Source: Bacteroidales bacterium UBA5326 (lineage in GTDB: Bacteria; Bacteroidota; Bacteroidia; Bacteroidales; UBA932). Taken from it: 64,000 nucleotides of DNA. The notes below the pieces were generated by a model. It did not search any database. It was not told the origin of the DNA and saw only the letters and a list, made by a program, of their open reading frames with translations. The position numbers and the translations under genes were made by a program. The stretch lies in assembly GCA_002408205.1 (NCBI GenBank), contig DHQY01000009.1, positions 310,001-374,000 on the forward strand, read 5' to 3'. Shown here piece by piece: positions 33,017-42,633 of this stretch. Numbering within the stretch: the stretch's first letter is position 1; each line of letters opens with the position of its first letter.

Positions 33017-33644
33017 AATATACCAGCAATGGTCCGTGTGAAAACGACAATACAAGCCTGTCGGAGATACATTCGTTCAAAGTGGCTTTCCACATCTGAT
33101 CGAAAATCACTTCTTCAACAGGATATTTGACTCCTGCTGCCCGCAGGCGGAGGCCGGGGCGAGTTGCAAAGAACGAAACGGGTTCTCCCGGCCTGCAGTT
33201 AAGCGTTGCACAGGAAAATTTTTCATCATTGGGTTCTGTCCGAGGCAAGGCGTGAAAGATCCCATTATCTGTTACCATGCAGACTTCATCCAGCATTTGA
33301 GCATAGGTCCCCAATAAGGATATATTGCCCAGTGTATGGTCTTCTCTTTTCCCGGTGCCTCCGAGAATAGTCAGGCGACGTATGCCTTTGGAAAGACAGA
33401 AGCAGACCGCTTTCGTAAGGTCGTTCGTTTCCTGGCAGCGATCGCACACCAGACGGGAAGCATACTTTTTCTTCAGATGAAGAGGTATGGAATCCATGTC
33501 GCCGACAATCCATGTGGGCTCACGGTCTTTAAGGGAGACAACAGCTCCGTCGGTACAAACAAGTACCTCCGCTTTATGGAGTAAACCCGCCGGATAGGGA
33601 TGAACGGGATATGCTCCGTTGGCCAGGATGACTGTTTTTTCCAT
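32979..33644 (-). CDS. Thiamine pyrophosphokinase
   Basis: 221 residues from the ATG at 33644, 4 nt after the fmt stop; the longer frame starting at 33689 would overlap fmt. Transfers pyrophosphate from ATP to thiamine. Motifs: ILANGAYP, VGDMDSIP (metal-binding Asp), ETNDLTKAV and GGTGKREDHTLGN, then a C-terminal thiamine-binding beta domain. Last gene of the alaS-lptF/G-fmt-TPK run. Confidence 0.9.
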   Translation of the reverse strand: MEKTVILANGAYPVHPYPAGLLHKAEVLVCTDGAVVSLKDREPTWIVGDMDSIPLHLKKKYASRLVCDRCQETNDLTKAVCFCLSKGIRRLTILGGTGKREDHTLGNISLLGTYAQMLDEVCMVTDNGIFHALPRTEPNDEKFSCATLNCRPGEPVSFFATRPGLRLRAAGVKYPVEEVIFDQMWKATLNECISDRLVLSFSHGPLLVYFTLPAIPDIPVK

Positions 33645-33648
33645 ATTT

Positions 33649-34617
33649 TTAAATAAAACGGGCGTTCCCGGGATCGCGGAATCCGGCAAGGAAAGAAGCG
33701 ATATCCAGTTTTTTTCTGCCGGGAGCGCGAACTTCGTTTAAATGTATGTATCCGTCACTGCAGGCCACCTTGAATATTTTTTTCCCGTCCGTTACAATTT
33801 CTCCGGGAGGGAGAATGTGCCGGTCGTGTTCAGCGCGGGCATCGTATATTTTTATTTCGGTAACTGAATTGTCTTTTTGGAGCATGCCAAAGGCACACGG
33901 AACGGGACTAAGGCCCCTGATCAGATTAACGATCTGAGTTGCTTCCCTGTTCCAGTGTATCAGGCATGTTTCTCTATAAATCTTTGGTGCCGGATTTAAT
34001 TTTTCTGCCAGAGTGTCTGGCTGGGAAATTCCTTTGAGCGTGCCAGCCCATAATCCGTCAATGGTACGTGCGACCAGCGGACCCCCCATTTCCATAAGTC
34101 GGTCGTGTAGTGAACCGGCATTATCGGCGGGAACAATACGGGTCTTATCCTGTAGCAGAATTAATCCGGTATCTATTTGTTTATCAATTAAAAATGTGGT
34201 AATGCCCGTCTCATGTTCACCGTTAATAAGCACATGGTTCAGTGGAGCGGCACCCCGGTAGTCGGGCAAAAGGGAAGCATGCAGGTTAAAACATCCCAGC
34301 TTCGGCATTTCCCAGACAACGGAAGGAAGCATACGGAAGGCGACAACAACAAAAATATCGGCGTGCCATGCGGCAAGTTGTTCCAGGAATATGGGATCTT
34401 TTAGCAAAGCAGGTTGCAGCAGGGGAAGCCCGGCCTTAAGCGCCACTTCTTTGACGGCAGACGGCTGAAACGAAAGACCCCTTCCCGAAGGCTTATCGGG
34501 AACGGTCACCACGCCCCGGATATCGTATCCCTTTTCTATAAGATACGTAAGAATCCCGGCGGCAAATCCGGGCGTTCCCATAAAGACTATGCTAGGCTTT
34601 GATATTGTTTTTTCCAT
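33649..34617 (-). CDS. fmt: Methionyl-tRNA formyltransferase
   Basis: 322 residues; formylates initiator Met-tRNA with 10-formyl-THF. FMGTPGFA start, catalytic Asn111 and His113, SLLP loop at 115-118, and Asp in FLIDKQIDTGL; C-terminal OB domain with NREATQIVNLIRGLSP. The start lies 26 bp inside the end of the upstream lptF/G gene, suggesting coupling. No def gene beside it. Confidence 0.96.
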   Translation of the reverse strand: MEKTISKPSIVFMGTPGFAAGILTYLIEKGYDIRGVVTVPDKPSGRGLSFQPSAVKEVALKAGLPLLQPALLKDPIFLEQLAAWHADIFVVVAFRMLPSVVWEMPKLGCFNLHASLLPDYRGAAPLNHVLINGEHETGITTFLIDKQIDTGLILLQDKTRIVPADNAGSLHDRLMEMGGPLVARTIDGLWAGTLKGISQPDTLAEKLNPAPKIYRETCLIHWNREATQIVNLIRGLSPVPCAFGMLQKDNSVTEIKIYDARAEHDRHILPPGEIVTDGKKIFKVACSDGYIHLNEVRAPGRKKLDIASFLAGFRDPGNARFI

Positions 34618-36049
34618 GGCGTTTGGGGAGCCTGTCCCTGATCTTCTTTACGAGTATAAGGTACGCATCTTTATTGAAAAGAGTGGAATCCGTTGTGGCT
34701 TTCCATGTGAGAAAAACGCCCATTGGCAGGAGTATCAGAGCAGATATGAGCGTGCCCGTAGCGGCCGATACGGCACCGTCTGTAGCCAGTTTTTTACCCG
34801 AAATGTCTATTACGTAGTAAATGACAAAAAAGAACATGGAAACGATTACAGGGGTACCCAGCCCTCCTTTTCGGATTATGGCTCCCAGGGGCGCGCCAAT
34901 AAAAAAGAATATAAAACAGGCAAAGGCTACCGTAAATTTTCGGTACCATTCAATCTTGGTTCTGCGTAAAGGTAAATGGAGTTGTATGTCTTCTATGATA
35001 TAAGAATCCACCTGGTTTGCCATCTGGTCTATTTTCCCTGTTGTACGGCTCAGCAGATCTGCCATCTGACCGGGTTCATCATGGTGAGGTAATTCGTCCA
35101 GGGGAAATTCTGCGGTAAAAGAGTGATGCTGCGAGGTGTCCAGCTGGTAAGCATATGACATACCTCCCGAGATGAGCAGCCGGGCCAGAAACTGTGCCCG
35201 AGACGCTGAGTAGAGCGAATCGAGGGAATCCCTTCTGTGAGACAGGCTGGTAAGATTCTGGGCCATAACATCGCTGCTGAAACGGTCTCCGTCCCTTCGC
35301 TGGAATGCATAATTATTCAGTTCAATGATAATTTCCTGTTTCTCGAATTGAATACGCTGAATGGGGAACGTAGTGTCTGAAACGGTTTTTCTTTCGCCTT
35401 CTTCGTATGTCTCTCCGCTGAAAAGAGTAAATACCACATTTTTTTTATCTTCTGTTAGTCGCAGAGCGCCTGAGTCGGCCAGGGTGATGCTGTTGTTGCC
35501 TCTTCTCGCGCTATGATTATAAACCATAACGTTATACAACATATCCGACTCCTGGTCTCGCCGGCCCACTCTCAGGGTATAGTTTTCTATACCGTTATAG
35601 AAGATGCCTGTTGGGATCCGGATTTCGTCTTTTGTCCTGGATATGTCGTCACGGAGGGCAAAAATATTTTTATATGCCAACGGCATAAGATTGTTGGATG
35701 CAAAAAAAGCACCGACAGATAGAAAAAATGAAAGAATTATGAGCGGGCGCATGATGCGTTGCAGCGGTATACCGGCTGCTTTCATGGCCAGCAATTCATT
35801 ATTCTCACCCAGGTTTCCCATGGTCATAATGGAGGCCAGCAGGGTAGCCAGGGGTAATGCCATGGGGATAACCGTACAGGTTCCCCAGAAAAGAAATTCA
35901 AGGATCACCGTAAGACCCAGACCCTTTCCCACCAGTTCATCTATATAGACCCACAGAAATTGCATCACCAGTACAAAGAGAACAATGAAAATGGTGAGGA
36001 AAAGAGGTCCAATAAAAGAACGGACAAGAAAACGATCAAATATTTTCAC
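34592..36049 (-). CDS. LptF/LptG family permease (YjgP/YjgQ), second copy
   Basis: 485 residues, longer than the copy at 24827. N-terminal TM region (FDRFLVRSFIGPLFLTIFIV, then FGTC-like TM2), ELLAMKAAGIPLQRIMRPL coupling loop, a large periplasmic insert at about 130-355, and three C-terminal TM segments. Part of the LPS transport channel with LptB and the other paralogue. Follows alaS by 12 nt. Confidence 0.88.
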   Translation of the reverse strand: MKIFDRFLVRSFIGPLFLTIFIVLFVLVMQFLWVYIDELVGKGLGLTVILEFLFWGTCTVIPMALPLATLLASIMTMGNLGENNELLAMKAAGIPLQRIMRPLIILSFFLSVGAFFASNNLMPLAYKNIFALRDDISRTKDEIRIPTGIFYNGIENYTLRVGRRDQESDMLYNVMVYNHSARRGNNSITLADSGALRLTEDKKNVVFTLFSGETYEEGERKTVSDTTFPIQRIQFEKQEIIIELNNYAFQRRDGDRFSSDVMAQNLTSLSHRRDSLDSLYSASRAQFLARLLISGGMSYAYQLDTSQHHSFTAEFPLDELPHHDEPGQMADLLSRTTGKIDQMANQVDSYIIEDIQLHLPLRRTKIEWYRKFTVAFACFIFFFIGAPLGAIIRKGGLGTPVIVSMFFFVIYYVIDISGKKLATDGAVSAATGTLISALILLPMGVFLTWKATTDSTLFNKDAYLILVKKIRDRLPKRHGKNNIKA

Positions 36050-36061
36050 CGGCAGGGATTT

Positions 36062-38677
36062 TTATATGTTTTTTACGGCTTGTGTCATTTCGTCCATAGC
36101 GGCCTGCAGTCCGTCCGGATCCTTTCCGCCGGCAGTGGCAAAGAAGTTCTGACCTCCTCCGCCTCCCTGTATATGTCTGGCAGCCTGGCGGATTATTGTA
36201 CCGGCATTCATGCCCGCATCTGCCAGATCCTGGGAGATCATGAGTGTGAGGTTGGGTTTGCCGTTGGCTTCATAGGCAGCTGCAAAAACAGTATGATCGT
36301 ATCCTTCGTTTCTGAACATGAATGCCAGGTCTTTTACCATCTCGGGAAGAAATGTACCTCTGAGTGATACAAATTGAATGCCGTTCAGGTCTTTTCTTTT
36401 CTCCCACAATGAAGTCTTTAGGGTAACGGCGCGTTCACGCATGTTTTGTTCCATTTCTTTGCTTAGGGCTTCGTTTTCCCGCAGCAGTCTCTGCAGCGAG
36501 GCGACCAGGTCCGGGTGATCGTTTAAAAGAGCCCGGGCGTTCTGCAGGGTGTCTTCCATGATTTCTATCCGCTCTTCCACGGCTTTCCCGGTAATAGCCT
36601 CTATCCTGCGCACTCCGGCTGCGATGGCTCCTTCGCTCACAATCTTGAAATACCCGATATTCCCGGTGGCAGAAGTATGTGTCCCTCCGCACAGTTCAAC
36701 CGAATCGCCAAATTTTACCACACGGACTTTGTCTCCGTATTTTTCGCCAAAAAGAGCCATTGCGCCCATCTTATGCGCTTCTTCAATGGGCGTGTCAATA
36801 AGGGTGTCCTGTCGTATATTCTTCCTGATAAGCTCATTTACCAATCTTTCCGTCTGACGGAGCATCTGAGGTTCAACTTTTTCGAAGTGGGAAAAGTCAA
36901 AACGAAGTCCGTCCGCCGAAACATGAGAGCCCTTTTGTTCAATGTGGTTTCCCAATAACTGTCTGAGTGCGTAATGCAGCAGATGGGTGGCTGTATGGTT
37001 GTTCGCAATTGCCTGGCGGCGTTCTGCGTCTACCTGTGCATGGAACTCAGTCTCGGGATTGGCAGGAATCTCCCCGGCAATATGCAGAATAAGGTTGTTT
37101 TCCTTAATGGTGTTTGTGATGACAATCTTTTCTTCCTGGGTATTTTCGAGTATTCCCGTATCGCCGGTCTGGCCTCCGCTCTCGGCGTAAAAGGGCGTCT
37201 GATCCAAAACGATCTGATAGTATTCCCTGGTTTTGGTTTTTACTTTACGGTAACGCATGATCCGGGCATAGGCTTCTGTGGTTTCGTAACCCAGGAAAAC
37301 AGGTTGAATGAAAGGCCTGAGTTCCACCCAGTCTCCTTCTTTGGTTTTGGTAGCCTGTCTGGCACGTTCCTTTTGAGCCGACAATTCTTCGTCGAATTCG
37401 GCCGTATTCACGGAAAGGCCTTTTTCCCTGGCCATCAGAATGGTCAGGTCCAGAGGGAACCCGTACGTGTCGTAAAGAAGAAATGCGTCTTTGCCGCTGA
37501 ATTCCTTAAGGGTTTTGTCTTTTGTGAAATATTCAAACAGAGTGATTCCTTTCTCAAGAGCCCTGAGGAACGCTTCTTCTTCCTGGCGGATTACATTTTC
37601 AATCAGTTGCTTCTGTTGTCCGAGTTCCGGGAATGCCTGACCCATCTCTTCTATAAGAGCGGGAACCAGCCGGCAAAGGAATGGTTTGTCAAACCCCAGG
37701 AACGTATATCCGTAACGCACTGCCCTGCGAAGGATCCTGCGGATAACGTATCCGGCTTTTACATTCGAAGGGAGTTGTCCGTCGGCAATAGAGAAACAGA
37801 TAGCCCTCAGGTGGTCGGCTATCACGCGCATGGCTACGTCTGCATTCTTGTCCTGCCCGTATGTATGACCTCCAATTTTTTCAATGGCGCAGATCAGGTT
37901 CTGGAAGACATCAGTGTCGTAATTGCTGTATTTACCCTGTACGGCCATGCAGAGCCGTTCCAATCCCATTCCGGTGTCGACGTGCTTTTGAGGCAGCTGC
38001 TCGAGCGATCCGTCGGCTTTCCGGTTATATTGAATAAATACCAGGTTCCAGATCTCAACTACCAGCGGATGACCTTGATTTACCAGTGAAGCTCCGGGTA
38101 CTGTTGCACGGTCTCCGGGGGAGCGCAGATCGACGTGTATCTCGCTACAGGGACCGCACGGACCGGTATCGCCCATTTCCCAAAAATTATCTTTTTTATT
38201 TCCGGGAATAATATGATCATCGGGAAGGACCTCCTGCCAATAGGATCGTGCCTCGTCATCGGGCGCAACTCCATCCTCAGCAGAACCTTCAAAAACGCTG
38301 GCATACAAACGGTCTGCATCGAGCTTAAACCCGTCACGCAACAGCTCCCACGCCCAGGCAATAGCCTCTTTCTTGAAATAATCCCCGAAACTCCAGTTAC
38401 CAAGCATCTCGAACATGGTGTGGTGGTAAGTGTCGTGTCCCACTTCTTCAAGATCGTTATGTTTGCCGCTCACCCGAAGACATTTTTGAGTATCTGCCAC
38501 CCGGCTGTATGCCGCCGGTTCGTTCCCCAGAAACCAGTCTTTGAACTGATTCATTCCCGCGTTGGTGAACATAAGCGTGGGGTCGTTCTTTACCACCATA
38601 GGGGAGGACGGCACAATGGCATGTCCTTTCTTTTCAAAGAAGTTCAAAAAGGTCTGTCGTATTTCCTTCGAGGTCAT
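36062..38677 (-). CDS. alaS: Alanyl-tRNA synthetase
   Basis: 871 residues, full length. Class II catalytic domain (SSPMVVKNDPTLMFTNAGMNQ in part, VSGKHNDLEEVGHDTYHHT in part), tRNA-recognition region, editing domain with NHTATHLLH and CGGTH zinc ligands, and a C-terminal oligomerisation domain with the Gly-rich GGGGGQ. Charges tRNA-Ala and clears mischarged Ser. Divergent from the M23 genes. Confidence 0.97.
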   Translation of the reverse strand: MTSKEIRQTFLNFFEKKGHAIVPSSPMVVKNDPTLMFTNAGMNQFKDWFLGNEPAAYSRVADTQKCLRVSGKHNDLEEVGHDTYHHTMFEMLGNWSFGDYFKKEAIAWAWELLRDGFKLDADRLYASVFEGSAEDGVAPDDEARSYWQEVLPDDHIIPGNKKDNFWEMGDTGPCGPCSEIHVDLRSPGDRATVPGASLVNQGHPLVVEIWNLVFIQYNRKADGSLEQLPQKHVDTGMGLERLCMAVQGKYSNYDTDVFQNLICAIEKIGGHTYGQDKNADVAMRVIADHLRAICFSIADGQLPSNVKAGYVIRRILRRAVRYGYTFLGFDKPFLCRLVPALIEEMGQAFPELGQQKQLIENVIRQEEEAFLRALEKGITLFEYFTKDKTLKEFSGKDAFLLYDTYGFPLDLTILMAREKGLSVNTAEFDEELSAQKERARQATKTKEGDWVELRPFIQPVFLGYETTEAYARIMRYRKVKTKTREYYQIVLDQTPFYAESGGQTGDTGILENTQEEKIVITNTIKENNLILHIAGEIPANPETEFHAQVDAERRQAIANNHTATHLLHYALRQLLGNHIEQKGSHVSADGLRFDFSHFEKVEPQMLRQTERLVNELIRKNIRQDTLIDTPIEEAHKMGAMALFGEKYGDKVRVVKFGDSVELCGGTHTSATGNIGYFKIVSEGAIAAGVRRIEAITGKAVEERIEIMEDTLQNARALLNDHPDLVASLQRLLRENEALSKEMEQNMRERAVTLKTSLWEKRKDLNGIQFVSLRGTFLPEMVKDLAFMFRNEGYDHTVFAAAYEANGKPNLTLMISQDLADAGMNAGTIIRQAARHIQGGGGGQNFFATAGGKDPDGLQAAMDEMTQAVKNI

Positions 38678-38695
38678 ATTCTAAATATTAAGGCG

Positions 38696-38703
38696 CAAAT
38701 ATA
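38696..38703 (-). promoter_or_regulatory. -7 element for alaS operon
   Basis: TATATTTG on the minus strand, 18 nt before the ATG. Confidence 0.5.
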
Positions 38704-38723
38704 CCGTTTTTTGTAAATTTTTT

Positions 38724-38731
38724 TATCTTTG
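38724..38731 (+). promoter_or_regulatory. -7 element for M23 operon
   Basis: TATCTTTG, about 29 nt before the ATG at 38761; divergent from the alaS element. Confidence 0.55.
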
Positions 38732-38760
38732 CGTGTTGATAAAACAGTTAATAACTGTAA

Positions 38761-39726
38761 ATGGCTCCCAAAAGGAAATACAAATATAACCCGCAAACGC
38801 TGGCTTATGAACTTCATAAACCAACGCTTCGCTATTATCTGGTGCGCGCACTTGTTCTGCTTCCCGTAAGCCTGGTAGTGGCTTTCCTGTATTATCTTAT
38901 CTATACGGAATGTTTCCAGCTTAAAACTCCCCGGGCTGCACGCCTGGAACGCGAGTATACCGAGGCTCGCTCCAACCTGGAATTATTGAACAAACAAATT
39001 GCCCAATCGGAAAGAAGACTGGAAAATCTGCAGGTCAGGGATAATAATATCTACCGCAATATTTTTGGTATGGAGCAGATACCGCAGGAGATACGGGATG
39101 CCGGTTTTGGCGGGGCAGACCGTTACAGTTACCTGAATTATTCCGATAATTCGGATTTACTGAAAAATACGGCACTTGAATTTGATAAAATATTCAAAAA
39201 GACTTATATACAATCACGTTCTTTTGATGACGTCGAACGAATAGCAGGTCAGATGGGAGAAGTGGCTATGTGCATCCCTTCCATCCTTCCCTTACCTGAG
39301 GATACTAAAAATTTCAGGTGGTCTGGAGCATTCGGATACAGGAAAGATCCCGTATACGGAGATATTCGTATGCATGAGGGTGTTGATCTTACTGGTGCGC
39401 CCAATTCTCCTGTCTATGCTACGGGAGACGGACGCGTAGAAGCCATAAAATATGAATATAACGGTTACGGCCGCTACATAATTCTGGATCACGGATTCGG
39501 ATACAAAACCCGTTATGCGCATCTGAATCAGGCACTTGTTTATGAAGGCCAGGTGGTGAAACGCGGGGAACGGATAGGGCTTCTAGGGTCTACCGGCAAG
39601 TCTACCGGCTATCATTTGCATTATGAAGTCATTTATATGGGCCGCCCTGTTAATCCGTATAATTATTTCAACAATAACATTGCAACGGACGATTACTACG
39701 CTGTGATCTCAGGCGGTCGCCATTAA
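38761..39726 (+). CDS. M23 family metallopeptidase, membrane-anchored (copy 1)
   Basis: 321 residues: short cytoplasmic N-terminus, one TM segment (about 27-47), a coiled coil (about 58-100) and a LytM/M23 domain at about 195-300. Zinc ligands intact: HEGVD (His and Asp), and the HLHYEV pair; YAHL also present. Expected to cut peptidoglycan cross-links in the periplasm, which makes it a candidate cell-wall hydrolase of growth or division. First of a tandem pair, 10 nt before copy 2. Confidence 0.9.
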   Translation: MAPKRKYKYNPQTLAYELHKPTLRYYLVRALVLLPVSLVVAFLYYLIYTECFQLKTPRAARLEREYTEARSNLELLNKQIAQSERRLENLQVRDNNIYRNIFGMEQIPQEIRDAGFGGADRYSYLNYSDNSDLLKNTALEFDKIFKKTYIQSRSFDDVERIAGQMGEVAMCIPSILPLPEDTKNFRWSGAFGYRKDPVYGDIRMHEGVDLTGAPNSPVYATGDGRVEAIKYEYNGYGRYIILDHGFGYKTRYAHLNQALVYEGQVVKRGERIGLLGSTGKSTGYHLHYEVIYMGRPVNPYNYFNNNIATDDYYAVISGGRH

Positions 39727-39736
39727 TTCCGGAACA

Positions 39737-40696
39737 ATGAGCCGTTATCAATTCAACGAAGAGCGGTTGGAATTCACCAGGACGCGTGCGACAATAAAAG
39801 GATTGCTGCGTAAAGCTTTATGGTTCTTTCTGGGCAGTCTTGGCTTGGCAGTGGTTTATTATCTGCTTTTTGGAATGTTTATTCTTTCTCCCGCCGAACG
39901 GAATATGGTCAGGGAAACTGAACTGATGAATTCCGAGTATGAGCGTCTGAGCAAGGAGATGAACGATCTGGATAAAGTGCTGGGAGAGCTGGAAACCAGA
40001 GATAAAAGTATTTACGGAACGGTAATGCATTCGGCGCCGGTAGATCTGTCGGAGTCCGAGACGGATATTTCTCATTACAGAAATCTTTTGAACACTATGT
40101 CGTTTGGACTGGCCGTTCACACCGATTCCATCCTGAGCGGACTGGAACAAAAAGCCGCGACGGTTACACGTGCCCTGTATCTTGCCGGCAATACAGTCTA
40201 CGATAATAAAGACCATCTGAAGTATATTCCCGCCCGGTTCCCACTCCGTAGTCCTTCAATGGAAGCTATTGGGGCAACAATAGGCCAAAGGGTACATCCG
40301 TTTTATAAAATTCCTATGGAACATAATGGAATGGATTTTTTGGTGGGATTCGGTACGGATGTTGTTGCTACAGCGGACGGGTATGTGTCCAAAGTGTCCA
40401 GGTCGCCACGTGGGCAGGGAAATGTGGTTGAAATAGTGCACGGAGAAAGCGGTTTTTCCACTCTGTATGCTCACCTGAGCGAATTATTTGTGCGTCAGGG
40501 GCAGCAGGTTACCCGGGGTATGGTTATTGCACGAGTGGGATCTTCCGGTATGTCCTTTATGCCTCACCTTCATTATGAGGTGCATCAAGACAGTTTGGTA
40601 AGGGATCCGGTTCACTATTTTTTTATGGATGTCATGCCCAAAGAATACCGTCAGATCATGCTGACGGCCTATAATACAGGTCAATCTTTAGATTAA
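39737..40696 (+). CDS. M23 family metallopeptidase, membrane-anchored (copy 2)
   Basis: 319 residues with the same plan as copy 1: TM at about 27-50, coiled coil about 55-95, M23 domain about 185-290 with HNGMD, YAHL and HLHYEV. Only moderate identity to copy 1, so an old duplication. Both retain all zinc ligands, unlike EnvC-type activators. Followed after 5 nt by a MerR gene. Confidence 0.9.
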   Translation: MSRYQFNEERLEFTRTRATIKGLLRKALWFFLGSLGLAVVYYLLFGMFILSPAERNMVRETELMNSEYERLSKEMNDLDKVLGELETRDKSIYGTVMHSAPVDLSESETDISHYRNLLNTMSFGLAVHTDSILSGLEQKAATVTRALYLAGNTVYDNKDHLKYIPARFPLRSPSMEAIGATIGQRVHPFYKIPMEHNGMDFLVGFGTDVVATADGYVSKVSRSPRGQGNVVEIVHGESGFSTLYAHLSELFVRQGQQVTRGMVIARVGSSGMSFMPHLHYEVHQDSLVRDPVHYFFMDVMPKEYRQIMLTAYNTGQSLD

Positions 40697-40701
40697 AAGT
40701 T

Positions 40702-41019
40702 ATGGATAAGATGTACTACACAATAGGAGAGGTGGCCGAAATACTTGGCGAGAACACCTCGTTGGTCAGGTTCTGGTCCACAACGTTCAGCGATTTTATC
40801 AAACCTGCCAGGAACAAAAAGGGGAACCGTTTGTTTACCGCAGACGATCTAGCAAACTTTAAGATAATCCACCATTTGGTCAAGGAACGCGGCATGACGC
40901 TGGAAGGAGCCGGAAAACGCATGCGCGATAACAAGGAAGGCGAAGATAAAACGGTGGATATCATTGCATCGCTCAACAATATAAAAAAACAGCTGCTGGA
41001 AATTAAGGAGATGATCTGA
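40702..41019 (+). CDS. MerR-family transcriptional regulator, short
   Basis: 105 residues. N-terminal winged helix with YTIGEVAEILGENTSLVRFW and NRLFTADDLANFKIIHHLV, then a short coiled coil; no ligand-binding domain. DNA-binding dimer expected. From memory, short MerR genes after M23 genes occur in many Bacteroidetes. The target is unknown. Its stop TGA overlaps the next ATG by one base (TGATG). Confidence 0.9.
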   Translation: MDKMYYTIGEVAEILGENTSLVRFWSTTFSDFIKPARNKKGNRLFTADDLANFKIIHHLVKERGMTLEGAGKRMRDNKEGEDKTVDIIASLNNIKKQLLEIKEMI

Positions 41020-41813
41020 TGATGACGGCACTGGATGTCATATCGGCCATGGAGGAATGGGCTCCCGGCACATTACAGGAGGAATGGGATAATTCGGGGC
41101 TTTGTATTGGCCGTCCCGATACCCCGGTCAGCGGGGTTCTCATATGCCTGGACTGTACTGAGGCCATTATTGATGAAGCCCTTGAAGCCGGTGCCAATAT
41201 GATTATTTCCCATCATCCCCTTATTTTCAAAGGAATTAAACAGCTTTGCGATGTCACTCCCACAGAACGTACCATAGCGGCTGCATTACGCAACCATATG
41301 GTGATTTACAGCGTGCACACGAATGCAGATAAGGTTATGGACGGGGTCAGCGGAGCTATGGCGGAAGCCCTCGGGCTTCAGAATCTGTCTATTCTGGCCG
41401 GTGAAGGTGAAACGCACCGGGGCGTACCCTGCGGAATGGGTCTGGTGGGTGATACGCAACAGGAAGTGAATACCGTACATTTTTTTGAATGGATAAAAAG
41501 TGTTTTTTCTATTTCACATTTTAAAGGTTCGGAACCATTCATCTCCTCTGTACGGAGGGTGGCTGTGTGCGGGGGCAGCGGAGGTTCGCTTATTTCCCGT
41601 GCGCTGGAAAGCGGAGCCCAGGTTTATATTAGCGGCGATTTTTCCTATCATCAGTATTTTGATGTAGAACCACATATGATGCTCATAGATATAGGTCATT
41701 ATGAATCTGAAGTGGGTGTGTTGACATATTTTAACAATGTGCTTAGAAAAAAATTCCCTACCTTTGCCGTCCGCATTGCCCACAAAAACACAAATCCCAT
41801 CCGAATATATTAA
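41019..41813 (+). CDS. Nif3-like dinuclear metal-centre protein (DUF34)
   Basis: 264 residues, the short form without the PII-like insertion found in ~360-residue relatives. EEWDNSGLCIGRP, SHHPLIFKGIK (metal-binding His pair), SVHTNADKV, and the C-terminal SGDFSYHQYFDVE and DIGHYESE supply the metal ligands. Often annotated as GTP cyclohydrolase I type 2, but the physiological role is unsettled. Coupled to merR. Confidence 0.9.
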   Translation: MMTALDVISAMEEWAPGTLQEEWDNSGLCIGRPDTPVSGVLICLDCTEAIIDEALEAGANMIISHHPLIFKGIKQLCDVTPTERTIAAALRNHMVIYSVHTNADKVMDGVSGAMAEALGLQNLSILAGEGETHRGVPCGMGLVGDTQQEVNTVHFFEWIKSVFSISHFKGSEPFISSVRRVAVCGGSGGSLISRALESGAQVYISGDFSYHQYFDVEPHMMLIDIGHYESEVGVLTYFNNVLRKKFPTFAVRIAHKNTNPIRIY

Positions 41814-41829
41814 AAATCAAATAATTATT

Positions 41830-42633
41830 ATGGCAAAGAAAACGACAAAAACCGCAGCAACAGAAGCCGGATCATTTACCGCATTACAAAAAGCGGATTT
41901 GGAAGGCGGTTTGTCAATGGAAGAAAAGCTCCGTCTTCTTTATCACTTGCAGGCGACTGATTCCCAGATAGACAGAATTCATCTTCTGAGAGGAGAACTT
42001 CCTCTTGAAGTACAGGATCTGGAAGACGATATAAAAGGACTGGGAACCAGGATAGAAAATTTCCAGAGGGAGATACGCGATATTGAAAAAGATATTGCTT
42101 TTCGCAGGATTGATGCCGATAACTCCCGTACCATGGTTGCGAAGTATGAGGCCCAGCAGACAAATGTAAAAAACAGTCGTGAGTTTGATTCCATATCTAA
42201 AGAGATTGAGAACCAGAAACTCGATGCCGAACTGGCAGAAAAATACATTCGTGAATTTTCATTGCTTTTAAAAGACAGGAAAGATTCATTGGAAAGCACA
42301 AAAGAACGGCTGGAAGAGCGTAAGAAAGACCTTGAAATGAAGAAGAAAGAACTGGATAATATTGTTCTGGAGACTTCAAAGGAAGAAGAGGAGCTGCTAA
42401 AGAAAGTGGATCAGATCCAAAGCCAGATAGATGCCCGCATTCTTTCTGCTTACCACAAGGTAAGAAGCAATGCCCGCAACGGATTGGCTGTTGTTACCGT
42501 CAAACGCGATGCCTGCGGCGGCTGTTTTAACAAAATTCCTCCTCAGCGTCAACTGGATATCCAGATGAGCAAAAAAATCATTGTTTGTGAATATTGTGGC
42601 AGAATTTTGGTAGATTCGGCATTTGAAGAATAA
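41830..42633 (+). CDS. Coiled-coil protein with C4 zinc ribbon (DUF164-like)
   Basis: 267 residues from the ATG at 41830; an upstream start would lie inside the Nif3 gene. A long coiled coil (about 45-215, rich in Lys/Glu) ends in a zinc ribbon CGGCFN...CEYCG at the C-terminus. Such proteins are widespread and have been proposed to bind nucleic acid or act in translation-related quality control; the role here is unknown. Follows the Nif3 gene, a pairing seen in many bacteria. Confidence 0.87.
   Translation: MAKKTTKTAATEAGSFTALQKADLEGGLSMEEKLRLLYHLQATDSQIDRIHLLRGELPLEVQDLEDDIKGLGTRIENFQREIRDIEKDIAFRRIDADNSRTMVAKYEAQQTNVKNSREFDSISKEIENQKLDAELAEKYIREFSLLLKDRKDSLESTKERLEERKKDLEMKKKELDNIVLETSKEEEELLKKVDQIQSQIDARILSAYHKVRSNARNGLAVVTVKRDACGGCFNKIPPQRQLDIQMSKKIIVCEYCGRILVDSAFEE

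Noticed and set aside
36974..38089. A 371-codon open frame on the plus strand inside alaS
   Set aside because: It lies wholly antisense to conserved alaS codons, shows no recognisable domain and has no promoter or ribosome-binding context; long shadow frames are expected opposite GC-rich third positions.
42623..42633. Aminotransferase treated as 5'-truncated because it lacks an ATG
   Set aside because: The N-terminus aligns in plan to full-length relatives; a TTG start coupled to the upstream stop explains it better.
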